This document shows, one piece after another, positions 25,292 through 39,048 of a stretch of 64,000 nt of DNA (positions are counted from its first letter, which is position 1; each line of letters opens with the position of its first letter). Source of the stretch: Bugulina stolonifera (lineage: Eukaryota; Bryozoa; Gymnolaemata; Cheilostomatida; Bugulidae); NCBI GenBank assembly GCA_935421135.1, contig OW285189.1:3442572-3506571 (forward strand). Direction: 5' to 3'. The notes under the pieces were generated by a model. That model made no database searches. It worked only from the letters and a program-made list of their open reading frames with translations, and was not told the DNA's origin. A program made the position numbers and the translations under genes.

Positions 25292-28200
25292 AGTCATCAG
25301 ACAGTCATGTTGGTCTCCCCCCATCTGATACTGGTGGAGGTCTGCTGGGAGGAAACTTCCTTGGTGTCAGCACAACTCCACTAGTTCCTAGGGAGACGTT
25401 CAACTGTCTCTGTACAGACTGCCAGAACCACAGGAAGTCCTGCGTCTCTGATTTTAGGGTGAGTCCACTTAAACCCTAGGTAGTAGTAGCCTAGGATGCC
25501 GGAATGCCTCCATCCATGAGAAATTATGTAAAACTCCATAGCAAAAATTGAAAAACCATTAAAGAGAATGTTACACTAGTCTCTTAACTGTATTTGATAT
25601 CCTGTTTGAGAAACCTGGTTGTTTATGAAACTTCACTGGTGGTCTGTAGGGTTTGAGATTGGAACAGGTTTTATAGCCTCTAATTATTGGTTGAACTAAT
25701 TCTCTGATGAAATAAACCGGTGTTTAATTGTTGATATCAGGAATTATTATTCAGTTCATTCTGTTAATAAATTAGCTTAATAAATAGCTATTTGGACATC
25801 TGCAGTGTAATGACAGGAACTTTAGTTTGGAAACTAATTCGGTGATTAGCCAAATGATTAAGAGCACATGTTACCAGGTGTTAGTCCTGCCACCATCTGT
25901 ATATATATTGCGTACATGTATATACTACACGCAGTTCCTGGTACACCCAAGTCTTTGTGTTTCTTGGATTTGAGCTGATGTAATCTAGTTGTTATATTCT
26001 GTAGGCTTCAGCACTTCTCCACAAAACATGTTCCATAACTTTAAAAAGTCAAACCTGACAGTCGGTATTCTAATTACATCCTGTATAAACATAAATTTTA
26101 TTTGAAAACCCATATACAAACAATAGAAGTCCTTAGCAAATTAACAAATGTCATGACTTGTGGCTAACTTGCTACAGAGTGTCACTATGTATTTACTATT
26201 ACTACCAATCTGGTTTGTCAAGTATGCCCAGGTGCTGGCTCATTTTAATGCTAATCTTGTGTTGGGCATACCTCTTTTATAGCTTCACTGATTCCCAAAA
26301 ACTTAATTTTGCCTCAATTTATGGAAGTAACAGTATTGGGAAATAACCAAGCAACATTTTTCGGGTTCAATCAGGCTGTGATTGATAGTATTATTTTGTT
26401 TACCCCCTGGTTTACTTAGTAGACTCTAATAGTATGAGTGGAATTAGCTAGTACTAACCTTGTTGTGTGCAGTCCACTCCAATATTGAGTATTTGTGTTT
26501 CAGTGTGCAGCCATGACATACAAGAGGGACAACTACGAGACTACAGTATACAGCTGCCTCAACCATTCAGAGCCACTGATGGAACTGGCGTACTGTGAAG
26601 GTGGGAGGGAAGGCAAATCTAACTCATATGCTGTCAGAACCATCTGCTGCAGCGGAGAGATGTGCAATGATGTACCTCCTCCCAGACTACCCAGCACTCC
26701 AGCCACCGTTACTCAAACCTGTGAGTACTTCTCATGGTGTCTCCTCCATATATGCCTATAGCTACGTGGAGGTACTTAGATCATAGATTCGACAAATAAA
26801 ACGTTTGCCGTTCAAGTAACATATTTAGCTCGCCCGTCTTTCATTACTCTATCAAAACTTGTGGATGAGTTCACGGGTCTAGTCTGGTAAAGCTGAGTTA
26901 AGTAAGATGAAGGCCAAGTCCAGCTATAGAAATTGTTAATATTGGTATTTATAAAATTTGCTATGATATCACGTAATGTCATTGATTGGTGGTTCCTTCA
27001 ATGATCTGTAAATATTTACTGAGGAGCTTCAGTCTATACAAATCTAGGAGGTTGAGCTAACATACAGCGTAACATGCTATTCACATGCTGCATAATAACT
27101 GTTATTCTACCAAAATATCCTGTCAAGACGATACATACAAGGATATGTATCTGAGTAACTAAATCAAATAAAGTATTCCCATTTAGATTCCATAAATTAT
27201 TGATAATCAATAAGACTGAGCTGATTGACATGCTGTATATCACCACTGCACCCTCGACATGCTATATCACCACTGCACCCTCGACATGCTGTATGTCACC
27301 ACTGCACCCTCATCCTCCACTCATATGCCCATTTTACATGTACATGTGTTTACAATTTCTATAAATATAACTAACTGAATGAATAATTCTACAATTTATC
27401 AATTTTTGAAATAATTATATAAACCCATGTTTTATCCAGTTACTAACCTCACTACAAAACAGAGCTAATACTTGATTTAGAATATTGGATTTCAGAAGCA
27501 AATAACATAACAACAGAATGTTCAATCACTGTTCAATTTATGTTAATCTATTTAATATGAAACTGTGTCATGTTTGTATCATAAATAAGCCTGCACTGTT
27601 TGTCACAGGGAGACCTCTAACATGGTGATTTCATGACCACCCCTTACACAATACCGTTTAGTGATAATTTGATTTCTCTAAGTGATTTTATATACAAACT
27701 GCCGAACATGTAAAGTGAAGGAACTTCTTTAATTATGATAAACCATATTTTACTGGTCTATGTGGAAGTATTATATTGATATTTATTAGTTTTATAATGA
27801 TAGTTAAAAGTGTAGACATTTGCTGCTATAATATAATAGAGTTTCATGGTCGCAGGTGCGTTAGAGGTCTGTGGGGTTGATTGATTAACAACTTCACATT
27901 GCAATTTCTCACAGCTGTGCCAACAGCTCACAATACAACTATTCATTAGTTAACTATATATTTTAATTGGAGGCTGGGCAAAAAGTTTCGTGAATTATTC
28001 TTGCCAAGCAGGTGTATATTATTGTGTATATTAATATTTTTAAATCAACTGTGAGCAACAATTTGGCAAGTTGAATGTTAACTAAATAACTTGAATAGAC
28101 AGTAGATCTGCAATTACAAAAGACCTTGATTATACGTATTAGTTTTAGTACACATAATTTATGTGTAAATGCTTGTAATAGGATGTTATTAATAGCCTTA

Positions 28201-31200
28201 CGATGCACTAAAATTATACTTTCAATTAAGTGAGATGTAATTACATGTTTTTTAGCCTTGTCTATAAATATGGGTCTTTGTACAAATTGTAACGTTGTGT
28301 TTGCAGCGACCAGTAGCGTGCCGTACATTCATCCAACTGTGTTCTTGGTGGTACCTGCTCTACTATGTATGCTTCTGCTAGCACTCACTCTCCTCCTCAT
28401 ATACAAGAAAATGAAATCTAAGCAGAAGAAGCGAAAAGAAAAAGAAAGAATCCGAAACTATCTCGGAGACGATTTATCAGCTCAGCCTCTCACAGCCGAC
28501 TGCAGCATTGAGGTTTGTATTCGTGTGCAGAATAAAGATATGTAGCCTGTATGTAGGAATATGCATATTGGTAGAGGTCTTTGTACTTATGGAAACATTC
28601 TTACAAAGGGACGTTCTTTGTTACATCAACTGCTTTTGCTGAGTCTTGAGTCGTCCAATTCCCCCGTTACATTGAAAACTAGCTCTTCCGCTACTACCCC
28701 ACCACAACTACCACCCGCCACAACTACCACCCGCCACAACTACCTCCCGCCACAACTACCACCCGCCACTACTACCATCCGCCAATGACAAGCAACCGTT
28801 GTCAGGAAGAGCGATCTAAAGCTAGCCAATTAAATGGAGTGTCAGTAGTTTGTATCTTGACTGCAGTTCCTATCCCTAGAATGTCTACAGATATGTGATA
28901 TAGAGCAGTAGTCTCAAGTAGCGCCCCCCTCGCTTAGAGCAATGCAAGTTAGACCATGTTCCTGACATATTGACGTGTTTACTGTTGTTTACCCCTCAGG
29001 CTCCCAGCCGCTGCTCATCCCTCCCTACATCTTATTATCAATACCATGCATCAGTGTGCGATGCTTCTAATTATGTTATTGAACACAATCACCACTGATA
29101 ACGTAGATTGATTTCTTGACAGAAGTAACATGTTGTTACCATTGGTCAAATTCAGTGATGCGGTTACAGAGCACTTATTCACCTTTTGTAAATGGCATGA
29201 ATGATAGCCTCATGACAACGAAATGAACATGGATTAGACTTAAATCTTCACTAATCTCACCTATATTATGAAAATAAAAAACTCCAGCTGAGCTCCAATA
29301 TATTAGATAAACACAGATGGAGATGGTTACGTGAAATTTAGTAGTTATCTCCCTTGTGTTGCACTGGTGATGAATCAGCCTACCCTTAAATTGAATGATT
29401 ATTATTTTGCACTAGGCCATTAATAGAGTATATTCATTCACCTGTACATTCAACTATTGTCCCAATCAGTTCAAATTCTTCACGTGTTCCCATCTGTTGT
29501 TCTGAGGTATTTCAATAAATTAAACTTGCGAAATAAACACTTTTCATTTTACGGACTGAGTATCGACGGCCCTAAATGAACACAAATGTTGAAACTTGGT
29601 CTATTTCAATTAATTGTTGTTTTAGTTGCCAGATCCTACCAGTGGAAGTGGATCAGGGATGCCGATGTTAGTGAAAAGAACAGTCGCAAAGAGTGTCACC
29701 CTTTTAGATCAAATAGGTGGGTATTTGCTTAATATTATAAAAACAAACAATTCCCAACCAGCTCTGTCAACATTAAATTAGAGCTATTGAAACTTGCTAA
29801 TGTATTGTTGCAGATGAAATATTATTTATCCTAATGGTTTGTAGCTCAAACTCTTAAGTAAACATAATCTCATCAGAACAGCGGGGTCTTCTGCAGACCC
29901 CCATCACAAATCAACACAAAATTTCCAATAACATTATGCACTCATTTTTTAAGACAAATTAGTAATAACTGTATTGTAATTCTTTAACAAAAGTCTGATA
30001 TTCAATCAGCTCTCGGAAATTTTAATTTAACATGAGCCATTGGAGGAGAGTGGCGATATAATGTCTGAAAGTGAGCCGATAAGAGATGTAAAGTAGGGGG
30101 CACTCCGTTCAAGCATGCTCATGTTATTGATAACTAGCTAACACAATTAGCTGCAGTGAAGTGATCCAAAGCCACTCACCATATCATTTCTAAGCAAAGT
30201 GAATTAGATTATCACACATTATACACCCAATTTCTTTGTTTGGGGTTTTCCTCTTCTCCACAAGTTGTTGTGTCTCCGTAAGTTTGTCGCTGCCGGGCCA
30301 CTTACCCCTGGCCTGCTGAGTAGGGGCTGAGATTAGAAATATCTCATAGAGTATACTATCCCAGGGTTCTGTGTGTCACATGGCTCTGTAAGAGACCACA
30401 GGGCTTGTCGAACGATGACCTGCTTATTATGGTTCACCAGAATTATGCATATATTTTACACATCAAAGATTATTGTAGCATGTTTTAGCAGCTGTAACAT
30501 ATATAATAATATCACTACATGGCAATAGAAACCACATTAAGGATATTTTAAACAAACATGCAAAGCCTAATGACAGCCTGAAGTAAATAGCTCCACAATT
30601 TATATTCTTCATAACATTATATTATTAATTATTTACTGCTTAATAATAAATATTTTGATGGAGAATTTGTTGATGTCAAAGGCACCTGGCACTCAGAGCT
30701 AATACCCCCAGCATTGCTCTGCCCAACCTATGTGCATGTAGCAATGGTTTATTCATAATCTACCACAGAATTAGGCTTTGATTGCATCTTATATTAATCT
30801 GGTATAAACTCATATCTGTGATCCCTGGAGGATCCTAGTCAGGCGCCAGATGTTGAAGCTACAAATAATGGGTATGCAGGGTGGGAGAGTACCCACTCAG
30901 ACTATAGTGCTGCATCCCAAAACCATTGGCCTACTCTCCGACAATTGTAACATATTCTATCCCCCTTGACACTTTTATTTGCTGTGCCTACTATCTGCCA
31001 CCTATACTATAGTTTATAATTTTATTAGAACAGTAATTATAATGCCATAGTACATTAATCAAAATTATTCAAAATTTTAACAGTTTTGCACTGCACTGAA
31101 AACTCATTTGTCAAGAGAGAAATATGACAACTTTTAATTATTATGCCAAAACGTTAAGAATAGCTGAAGGGGAGGAAAGACTTTCTAAATATAATTCATA

Positions 31201-34200
31201 TTGTACAGCTGATAGTCGGTCACCAGCCTTTAGTAGGAGAGTTTAATTTATATAACTCTCTTCATAAAATGAGTATTACAGAAGTACATGTATAATATGT
31301 ACAGGTATATACCTTGAGTACTAAGGGTGTGTATGTCCATGTAAATATATACTATAATATGGGTAGTAATGAAGTATAATTATTTAATAACTCTACTTCT
31401 TCAGGGACTGGAAAGTATGGAAATGTATACAAGGGGTTGTACCAGGGCAGCCCTGTAGCGGTAAAGATATTCCTTTCTAAAGATGAGAGCAGCTGGTCTT
31501 GGGAGAACGAGATCTATACCACCCTTCTTCTACGCCATGAGAATATTTTAGGATTCATGGCTTCAGATGTTATATCATGTGACTCAGTTACACAGTTTTG
31601 GTGAGTATCTTACACTAATTCATGTGTGTGTGTGTGTGTGTGTGGGGGGGGGGGGTAGAGTGCTCCTTCTTCTTACCAGAGTTTGTGTTCGAGTTGGTAT
31701 TTTAAAAATTCATAAATTGTTTGTTGAAAAAGACATGTATACCATTTGTATAGCTAAAAATTGATCATATGAGGCAGGTAACTGTGGGTATGGATTTATA
31801 TCCATTTTGATGCTCTCTAATTCTAGCAGACAGCCAGCTGCATCTCTCTGTCAGGTATAAATATTTATTTACCAGTGCCAGGAGTGGCAGAACTGGAGTC
31901 AGAGTCTGTCAGTTAGCAGGTTTCATACCACCTGCACTCACCTGCACTCTGCTGTCAATCTCAATTATGCCAATTAGTAAAAATAGATAAAAACTGGCAA
32001 AACTGCTGATAATTTTCTGATGAAGCTACTTACTTTCTGACTAGATTAAAAGTGCTAAAGACAAAATTAGACCTGGTTCTTAATGAGATATGACTTCCAC
32101 TGACCTGGATGTAAATACCCTCAAATATCTGTACATGCATTCAACAAGTTTACTGTTAGTCTACTTAGGGTTCTTCACAGCTCCGATTCCCACACCAACT
32201 AATATATCTCTAGTTCCGTGTGTATTCATGTCAGCCTATACGTGTAGTTTTAGTGCTAGATTAATGAAGCCCTGTTCCTATGTTCCCAGGTTGATCTGTC
32301 ACTACCATGAGAATGGATCCCTATATGATTTTCTCAACCAACCATACAACTGTATAACAGCATCTCAGTGTCTACTCATGCTATACTCTGCTGCTTCTGG
32401 ACTTGTTCATTTGCATACAGAAATATTTGGGACTCAAGCTAAATCTGCGATAGCACATCGTGACATTAAGGTATGGATACAACATACTCGTATGCCACTT
32501 AATCTCAAAAAGTTAGAATTGATTCAGACAGACTGACCGGATCAGAGATCTACTATGTCATCTATTATGAATTGTTGACACATATTTAATGCTCAAATAA
32601 TGCTCTGGGCATACTCAATGAGTTTGTGACGAAAAGAGAATTCAGTTTAATATTTTGCTGCTTAAAGACAAACACAGCGTAGTATTCCCTACTTTGAGCT
32701 CAGTTGGTATTTGATTCCTTGGATGGTAAGCCGAGACTTATCAAAAAAAGAATAAGTATGATTCTAGCTTGAGTAAATACAGAACTCCCATTTGTCTGAT
32801 AAACCTCTGTCATGTTTTATATTGAGTAACTGATGACGTTGTCTACTGCTCGATAGACTCCTTATAAGTAGCACACATGTGTCACAACTGGATGTATATT
32901 ATACCCATAATTCCATAGCAGAGAAATAGGATTTTTGCACTTTTAAAGAGCCCCAATCAGTAGAAAAAGGGAATATGTTTAGTTTGTATGTATGGCTTTT
33001 ATGTGACGCAGCTTGTTTCTAACTGTTGCATCTGTTTTATTAACTGCACGTCTCTTGTGTTGTAGAGTAAGAACATATTGGTAAAGGAAGATGGATCGTG
33101 TTGTATCGCTGACCTGGGGCTCTCAGTAATGCACAAGTCACAGGAAGGTTCACTCCTACCAAAGGACAGAAATAGAATGGTGAGACTCTAATTATTCCAG
33201 AGCAATTAAACAGATTATTATTCAAACTTTAGCAATTAATATTGCATGTAATTACATATTACATGGATAAAGATTTATAAAAAATGCAAAAATACCCATT
33301 TTATAGCAAGCTTGAAGATCTTACTAATTATAAAATATATCACACTGAATGCGCTTTTCCTTCCCAACATTTATCAAGTTCCTTCATTTTTTTCTTTAGC
33401 ATTGCAATTGCATTGAGGGTAATTGTGTGCATAGTCCGAGTAAAACTGCTAACAGACAGTATGTAAATGTTGACTAGGTGGGAACTAAAAGATATATGGC
33501 ACCAGAGCTACTCTCTCAGACTATGAATCATGAAGATTTTGAATCCTACAAGAGAGCAGATATTTATTCATTCAGTCTGGTTATGTGGGAAACGGCGCAG
33601 TGTACCCTCATGGATGGTGAGTTAGACATGATATTAGACACCGTAGCCTTAGCACAGATGAATCCTATCACCCGTATTCCATCGGTTCTATAATACACCA
33701 GATATTCATGACATATCAAGGAAGGTTTCCAGTAGCTGAAACAGCCATCAGTTGTATTAATACATGTACATTAATTACTTGGTAATAAACCTTACAGCAA
33801 TATACCACCATTAAGAATTGGAAAATGTTGTCCAAATACTGGTACCTTAACCTATGGTAGTTTGCTGCAAGGTCATTTGATATGAGGATGTTGTAACACA
33901 TCCTCGTCTAATGCCACCTGCTGGTCAAATCACTGTATCAGATATTTACATTTATCTAAAGCAGTTTAATTGGCTATTACACTACAGTGAAAATATTTTT
34001 CTTTTCCAACTAATTTGAAAAGAGTTGAGGAATTTAAAGTGCCAACTCAATTGTACAGTCATTCTGACACCCAAATATAAAAAAAGCTAAAAGCCCTACT
34101 ATTCCCTCTAATGGATGTCTAGACTTGGTAGTACACCTCTCATTTCGTCATATACATTGTATTGTAAGCGGGTATTTGTTCTTTCACTTCTATAATGCAA

Positions 34201-35420
34201 ATAATAAATATATTTGTGCGTGTATTCTTACAAACTAGCACCAACAGTTCCACTGTGTAATTGTTTCACTCTAGTGGTATATTAGAATAAAATGTGCTCC
34301 GACCAGTCGAAAATTAAAAATGTTGCAGCACCGATAGTTGTGTGCTGTGATACAAACTGTATGTACATGTACATGTAAATCTGTAGGCCACGCTGAGAAG
34401 TACCACATGCCCTATGGAGGTCTAGTGCCTAACGATCCAACATTTGACCAGATGAGGCAGGTTGTCGTTACCCAAAGGCGGAGACCTACTATACCCCCCC
34501 ACTGGGCAAATCATAAGGTATGTTGGAACTAAGACTACATACATGTAATAGAAATTAAACATAGGAATAGTTGAGAAACTGGTTTTAATAGTTAAATGAC
34601 CTGAATTTGTTTACAAAGTTTTTGCATTCTGATTGCATTATGCAATCAAGTCTCTGGATAAAAGCACTGAGCCTTATGTTATATCCTTGAATATTTACAT
34701 CTAGTGTAACAATATCATACTTGGCCTGAATTGGTGTTACAACATGATTAGCAATTAGCTGTATGCAAATTAAAGTAAAAAGTGAACATTTACAGCTTAT
34801 ATCAGCTGCGCACGTAACACAGCAGGGTTCTAGTGATGTTATTAAAATATTAATATTATTTTGTGTAGCAATTATTTATAATCTACCACCTGCGGTAAAT
34901 GAGTTGAAGGAGCTAGATAATATACCCAGGTGTTTGTGTAGTAAACAGTTGTATATTATACTACTACCTTGGGTTTGGAGTGGGTGCCAAGTGCCACACA
35001 GTAATGAAGACTTTAAAGAGAGTGTGCATTATTTAGTAACACATTGCATGACGTCTCCTCACCAACTAATATGGCATAAGCCAACTAAAACCTAACTTGT
35101 GGAATGTCACATTATCCTGACTTGTTGTCGGTGTTGGTCCAGGTGACATGACCAGATAAAGACCGTCATTAGCACCACAGATTAATTAAAATAACATGAT
35201 TTATTAGCAAAAATAATATAAAATATGAACTTGACTATTACAAGCAATAAACTTTACTTTAATATGATATTTTCCCTCTTTTCAGATATTACGATCCATG
35301 AGCAAGTTGATACACGAATGTTGGAGCGATACACCCAACGCCCGACTTACAATATTGCGGGTTAAAAAGAGCTTAAGCTACATGCTAGAGGAGTCTAGAG
35401 ATTGTAAAGAATATGTATAA
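25292..35420 (+). CDS. TGF-beta family type I receptor serine/threonine kinase (5' end unresolved)
   Basis: Ten exons: 25292-25458, 26504-26720, 28307-28512, 29626-29716, 31405-31600, 32290-32470, 33066-33179, 33478-33616, 34387-34517, 35286-35420. All are GT-AG with continuous phase, 525 residues from the first exon shown. Order: cysteine-rich ectodomain ([15 protein letters not shown] to the CCSGEMCN box), transmembrane helix [20 protein letters not shown], basic stop-transfer, GS box [11 protein letters not shown] that identifies a type I receptor, then kinase. Kinase landmarks are [17 protein letters not shown] lysine, HENILGF, AHRDIKSKN, IADLGLS and GTKRYMAPE, so an active enzyme is predicted. 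Type II receptors phosphorylate the GS box and the kinase then phosphorylates R-Smads. The L45-loop region ([11 protein letters not shown]) is unlike either vertebrate class, so I do not assign BMP or activin. No signal-peptide exon was found; the 25292 exon needs a phase-1 upstream exon. Confidence 0.95.
27236..27312. repeat. ~26-bp repeat, 3 copies, in a receptor intron
   Basis: ATCACCACTGCACCCTCGAC followed by ATGCT is repeated about three times, in the intron between the ectodomain and transmembrane exons of the type I receptor. Confidence 0.75.
28690..28790. repeat. CCACCCGCCACAACTA short tandem repeat
   Basis: About six units of CCGCCACAACTACCAC or a close variant, in the intron after the transmembrane exon of the receptor. 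An overlapping Pro/Thr-rich open frame is not a gene. Confidence 0.8.
31622..31656. repeat. (TG)n(G)n microsatellite
   Basis: A TG dinucleotide run is followed directly by a G run, about 20 bp after a receptor splice donor at 31601. Confidence 0.9.
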
Positions 35421-36430
35421 AGCTGTTCACTTAATTTTGTACATAACAGTCTCGGAGATATTTGCTTCTCACCTAAGGAGTTGTTCTCCCTTTATATACC
35501 ATAACTATTTATTTACAAGATAAAATGTCTATAACATTCTAATATAATACGGTGACAAGTGGTGCAAGGTAGCACCATGGCACCCAAGCCGCACCGGCGA
35601 TTTACATTGTACATAGTTCGTAAACCTACTACTACAGATTGTTGTTATTTTCCGTATATTACCGTATGTAACTTAATTAGCTATGCATTTTAGATTTCAC
35701 AAGAATCATACCAAAGAAATATTAGAGTATTATTTATAGAACATTCTGTTTGTTTAACATGTACAGACAAGGGCAGAAAACATCACTTTTAGATTTTCAT
35801 TTTTGTAATCAATTAAATAGTAGATAGTGATTTAATTATATGAATAGTTAGCAGACATTCCCGTTCTTGTAGAATTCCAGTATTTACATAAATCTCTTTA
35901 CTATTGTGTGCTGCTATGCATCTCTCATTTGAAAACTTGTCATACAATCAAAATAGCACATGAAACATGCTGATACCACTACGCTTATGTACTGATTGTA
36001 AACCATCAAATCCAATTGATATTATTGATCGTCAAAATAAGATATTATTTTTGTACATATTAGTAAAAGGTTATAATTATGCAGTAGACAGATATATATA
36101 TATATTGGTAGTACGTTACCATTTGTTTTACAATAAAATATTTGAACTATGAACTTAAGCTGCAACGTTTGTTTGGTTCCTATAAACTAGTCCATTTGAG
36201 TTTGTCTGTGAGTCCCTCCTCTCCTCCAGTAATATGGAGGTAAGCCAGAGAAATTAAATTTGCTTTAATTTTATCAAGAGAAAGAAATGTGCGAAGAATA
36301 ATACTGATACATGTACTATGCAGGCAGGCAGCCTTGTATGTAGCTCTGATGGATTCCACAAGTCATTGTTTAAGCCTTGGTTCCTTCAATTTCAGCTCTT
36401 ACTTGAAATCACTGTTATGAACTAAAGACA

Positions 36431-36533
36431 CACGTGTAGTATTTTTATGGCTATTTGGTAGTTATATTACATACATAAATCTATATTATGTAAGTAGTAA
36501 GACTGCTAAATAGCCATACAAATACTACATGTG
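36431..36533. repeat. ~103-bp near-perfect hairpin
   Basis: CACGTGTAGTATTTTTATGG at the left pairs with CCATACAAATACTACATGTG at the right. The arms of about 45 bp have few mismatches, and a shorter AT-rich loop region is centred near 36482. Size and shape fit either a foldback MITE or a pre-miRNA-like stem; sequence alone cannot decide. Confidence 0.85.
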
Positions 36534-37807
36534 GCAGCAGCTTACTGCAAGATGCTCTCGTAGGTGGGTCTCCAGCCCAAAACTGATGCGTTGAAAATAT
36601 CAAAGTCGTGTGGTTAGAAATATAGATGGGTCGGCGCTCTACGAACCAACCCATTGATTTGGAAACACACACATGTAGAACCAATGCCATGATAAAAACA
36701 GTTGATTCCACCTTCGAATGCAAGTGCATTAGCTGAAATTGTGTATTGCTATGAAGGTCAGCCCTTCGAAGTCTGCAGCAACAAACTTAAAAGTTGTCTT
36801 CTCTCTCATGCTTTTCAAAGATGGAGAGTGAACAACTTCTAAATGTATAACATAATATTATCATACATGTACAATGTAGCATCAAATTAAGGTTCACAGC
36901 AGAATTGTTATTTCGAAATTGTCAGCATTCACGATTCAGTAATATAAAGTTTGGCTGCCAGACACATCTTGTACCATGCTTACTGCAATCTACATGTACT
37001 TACTACTTGCCAAGCAGTAGAACTGTACAAGTGACTTCATATCCTATGGATATTGAACCCACCAATGAACAAAATACTAGATAGGTGAAGGTGTGCGTCC
37101 GCAAACTCAGCTGTGATTTAGAGAGAGTTCTGATAGATGTAAAATTCTGAACGTAAAATATAAAGACAAAGAGGAGTGTGGGTCAGTATAGGCACCAGCA
37201 GTGCACTAGTTTCTCCTTATATTGTCATTAATCCTGATTAATAGTGCCATGGAAGCTCTTGTCTTGCACTTAATAACAAACATTAATTTTGTTACATAAC
37301 ATGTTACAAATATTACAAAATAGTAATTTAAATAAACTACAAGCTGTAACAACTATTTATTTCCATCACTATAACTTAGTTGTCATGTTGGCATGCTGTT
37401 CAGAGTACACTATGTTAAAAGCCTACACAATATTACTCCTATCACCTGCAAGGTGGCTCATATCAAGTGGCCATGGAAATACTTCCCTATCAAACAATGG
37501 AACGATTGCAAGGGACTGCTGAGAATCTCTGAAAGGCGGATATTAGAGATTTACCGTGTATTGTGACCCAAGTGGTCATGCTGTTTACTGACTACTAAAC
37601 TTTAAATAAATGGTCTGTAACTACTGCAGATCAAGGTTAGAATTCTGGAGGCCTAAGCTTGCAAGGTCAAGATCAGGTACACCAATAATAGATAAGTTCG
37701 AGTATGTTATGAACATCTATATCCCAAAAATGTATTATTCAAACAAAATGTCTGCTATTGGTATAATAATAATATCCGTAGCGCGGTGCCAAACACAATT
37801 CTTTAAC

Positions 37808-38008
37808 GTGGCTGCCCAATAGCAGAGCTAGTCGAGGGGCCACCATGGCTTCTAGAGCTGGATATTATTATAGTTCGACATGGCACAGAGGGAAAATCTT
37901 CTTCGGGGCGAAAACCTCTAGGTAATTGGCGGGACTCGAACCCACGTCCTTGCAGATAATTTGCCAGACCAGAGTGACTAGCGCTAGACCATTCGGCCAT
38001 CAAGACCT
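37808..38008 (-). mobile_element. tRNA-derived SINE (Leu/Ser-like head)
   Basis: On the minus strand the head reads GATGGCCGAATGGTCTAGCG (A box) and, about 45 bp on, GTGGGTTCGAGTCCCGCC (B box), matching RNA polymerase III internal promoters with a class II tRNA-like long variable region. About 110 bp of unrelated tail follow, ending near GGGCAGCC. A 66-codon open frame over it (37803-38003) is a by-product of the SINE. It is not a functional tRNA gene, since no clean acceptor stem closes it. Confidence 0.75.
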
Positions 38009-39048
38009 TTTGATATGATATGATTTAGGGGTATAAACTAGGGAGGCTGACAGAAGGTATGCCATTTAGTACTCATTGTTATACGGCTGACCACTGCAAT
38101 ACTCAGCATACAGTATAAACTCCAACAGCAGATACTTTGACCTCTCCACTTAAGTCACAAAAGAGAAGTGATGCAGTTATGGAGTTGTCTCCCCTACATA
38201 AAATCATTAATATTACTACAATGTATTTGATGTAACTGAACATGTTGATATGAGCAAGTGAAAGAGCTGTTGTGTTGATGACATAGGTGTTTTCAAACCA
38301 GTCCAAAGAGTTGACACATTTGTGGTAAGCACATGTACATAGTACCAGGTAAAAACACAAGTACAAAGAAGAATACAAGCAAAGTTGAAGTGCAAGTACA
38401 GGCAGAAATACTAATCTATTGACAATGGAAGGCTATACTATCAAGAGAGCAACCTTTTTTATTCATGTAATTTTAAATTAACCAAAGTATTAAGATGAAT
38501 TTAATTTGTATAGCAAATTCTATTAGCAGCCTAGAGCATTATACTATGTTTGATGAAGAGATTCACCTGTAATTATAGCATTTAAGATTGTGATTATAAG
38601 AGCAATGAGCCTTCACGGCTAAGAACAAGTAGTACATCAATGTTATGAATATTCTCCGAAAATCACCATAGACTTACATTCACTTGTACACGTATATAGA
38701 AACAACTCGAGTAAGTAAGAGTTAAACTGACTGTATTACTTGGTATTCAAATATAAATATATGATCAGTGATTTCCTAACAGAAGAGCATTTTACACTAA
38801 CGACACAATCAATGCAAACACACAGGAGGACACAACTACGAGTACTAAACTCAGCTTCATACAGGAAATAGATAACAGCATTTAGTAGGTCAGGAGTGGA
38901 AAAAGGAGTACATATAACTTATAACAGAGCTAGCAGAACACATGACTCTGGTCATTGATTGTCATTATGTACTGCTAAGATTAGAGCTATACACATGTGA
39001 TAGTTTATATAGATAACATGTAACACAGTATAATATGGTACGAATGTG

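Larger units (their letters stand above)
35421..39048. other. Intergenic between receptor and KLHDC10
   Basis: No coding exon found. It holds the ~103-bp hairpin at 36431, a small inverted pair at 36793-36841 and a tRNA-like SINE near 37808-38008. The 3' untranslated regions of the convergent receptor and KLHDC10 genes end here. Confidence 0.5.

Noticed and set aside
37803..38003. 66-codon minus-strand open frame resembling many predicted proteins
   Set aside because: It is the translation of a tRNA-derived SINE head.
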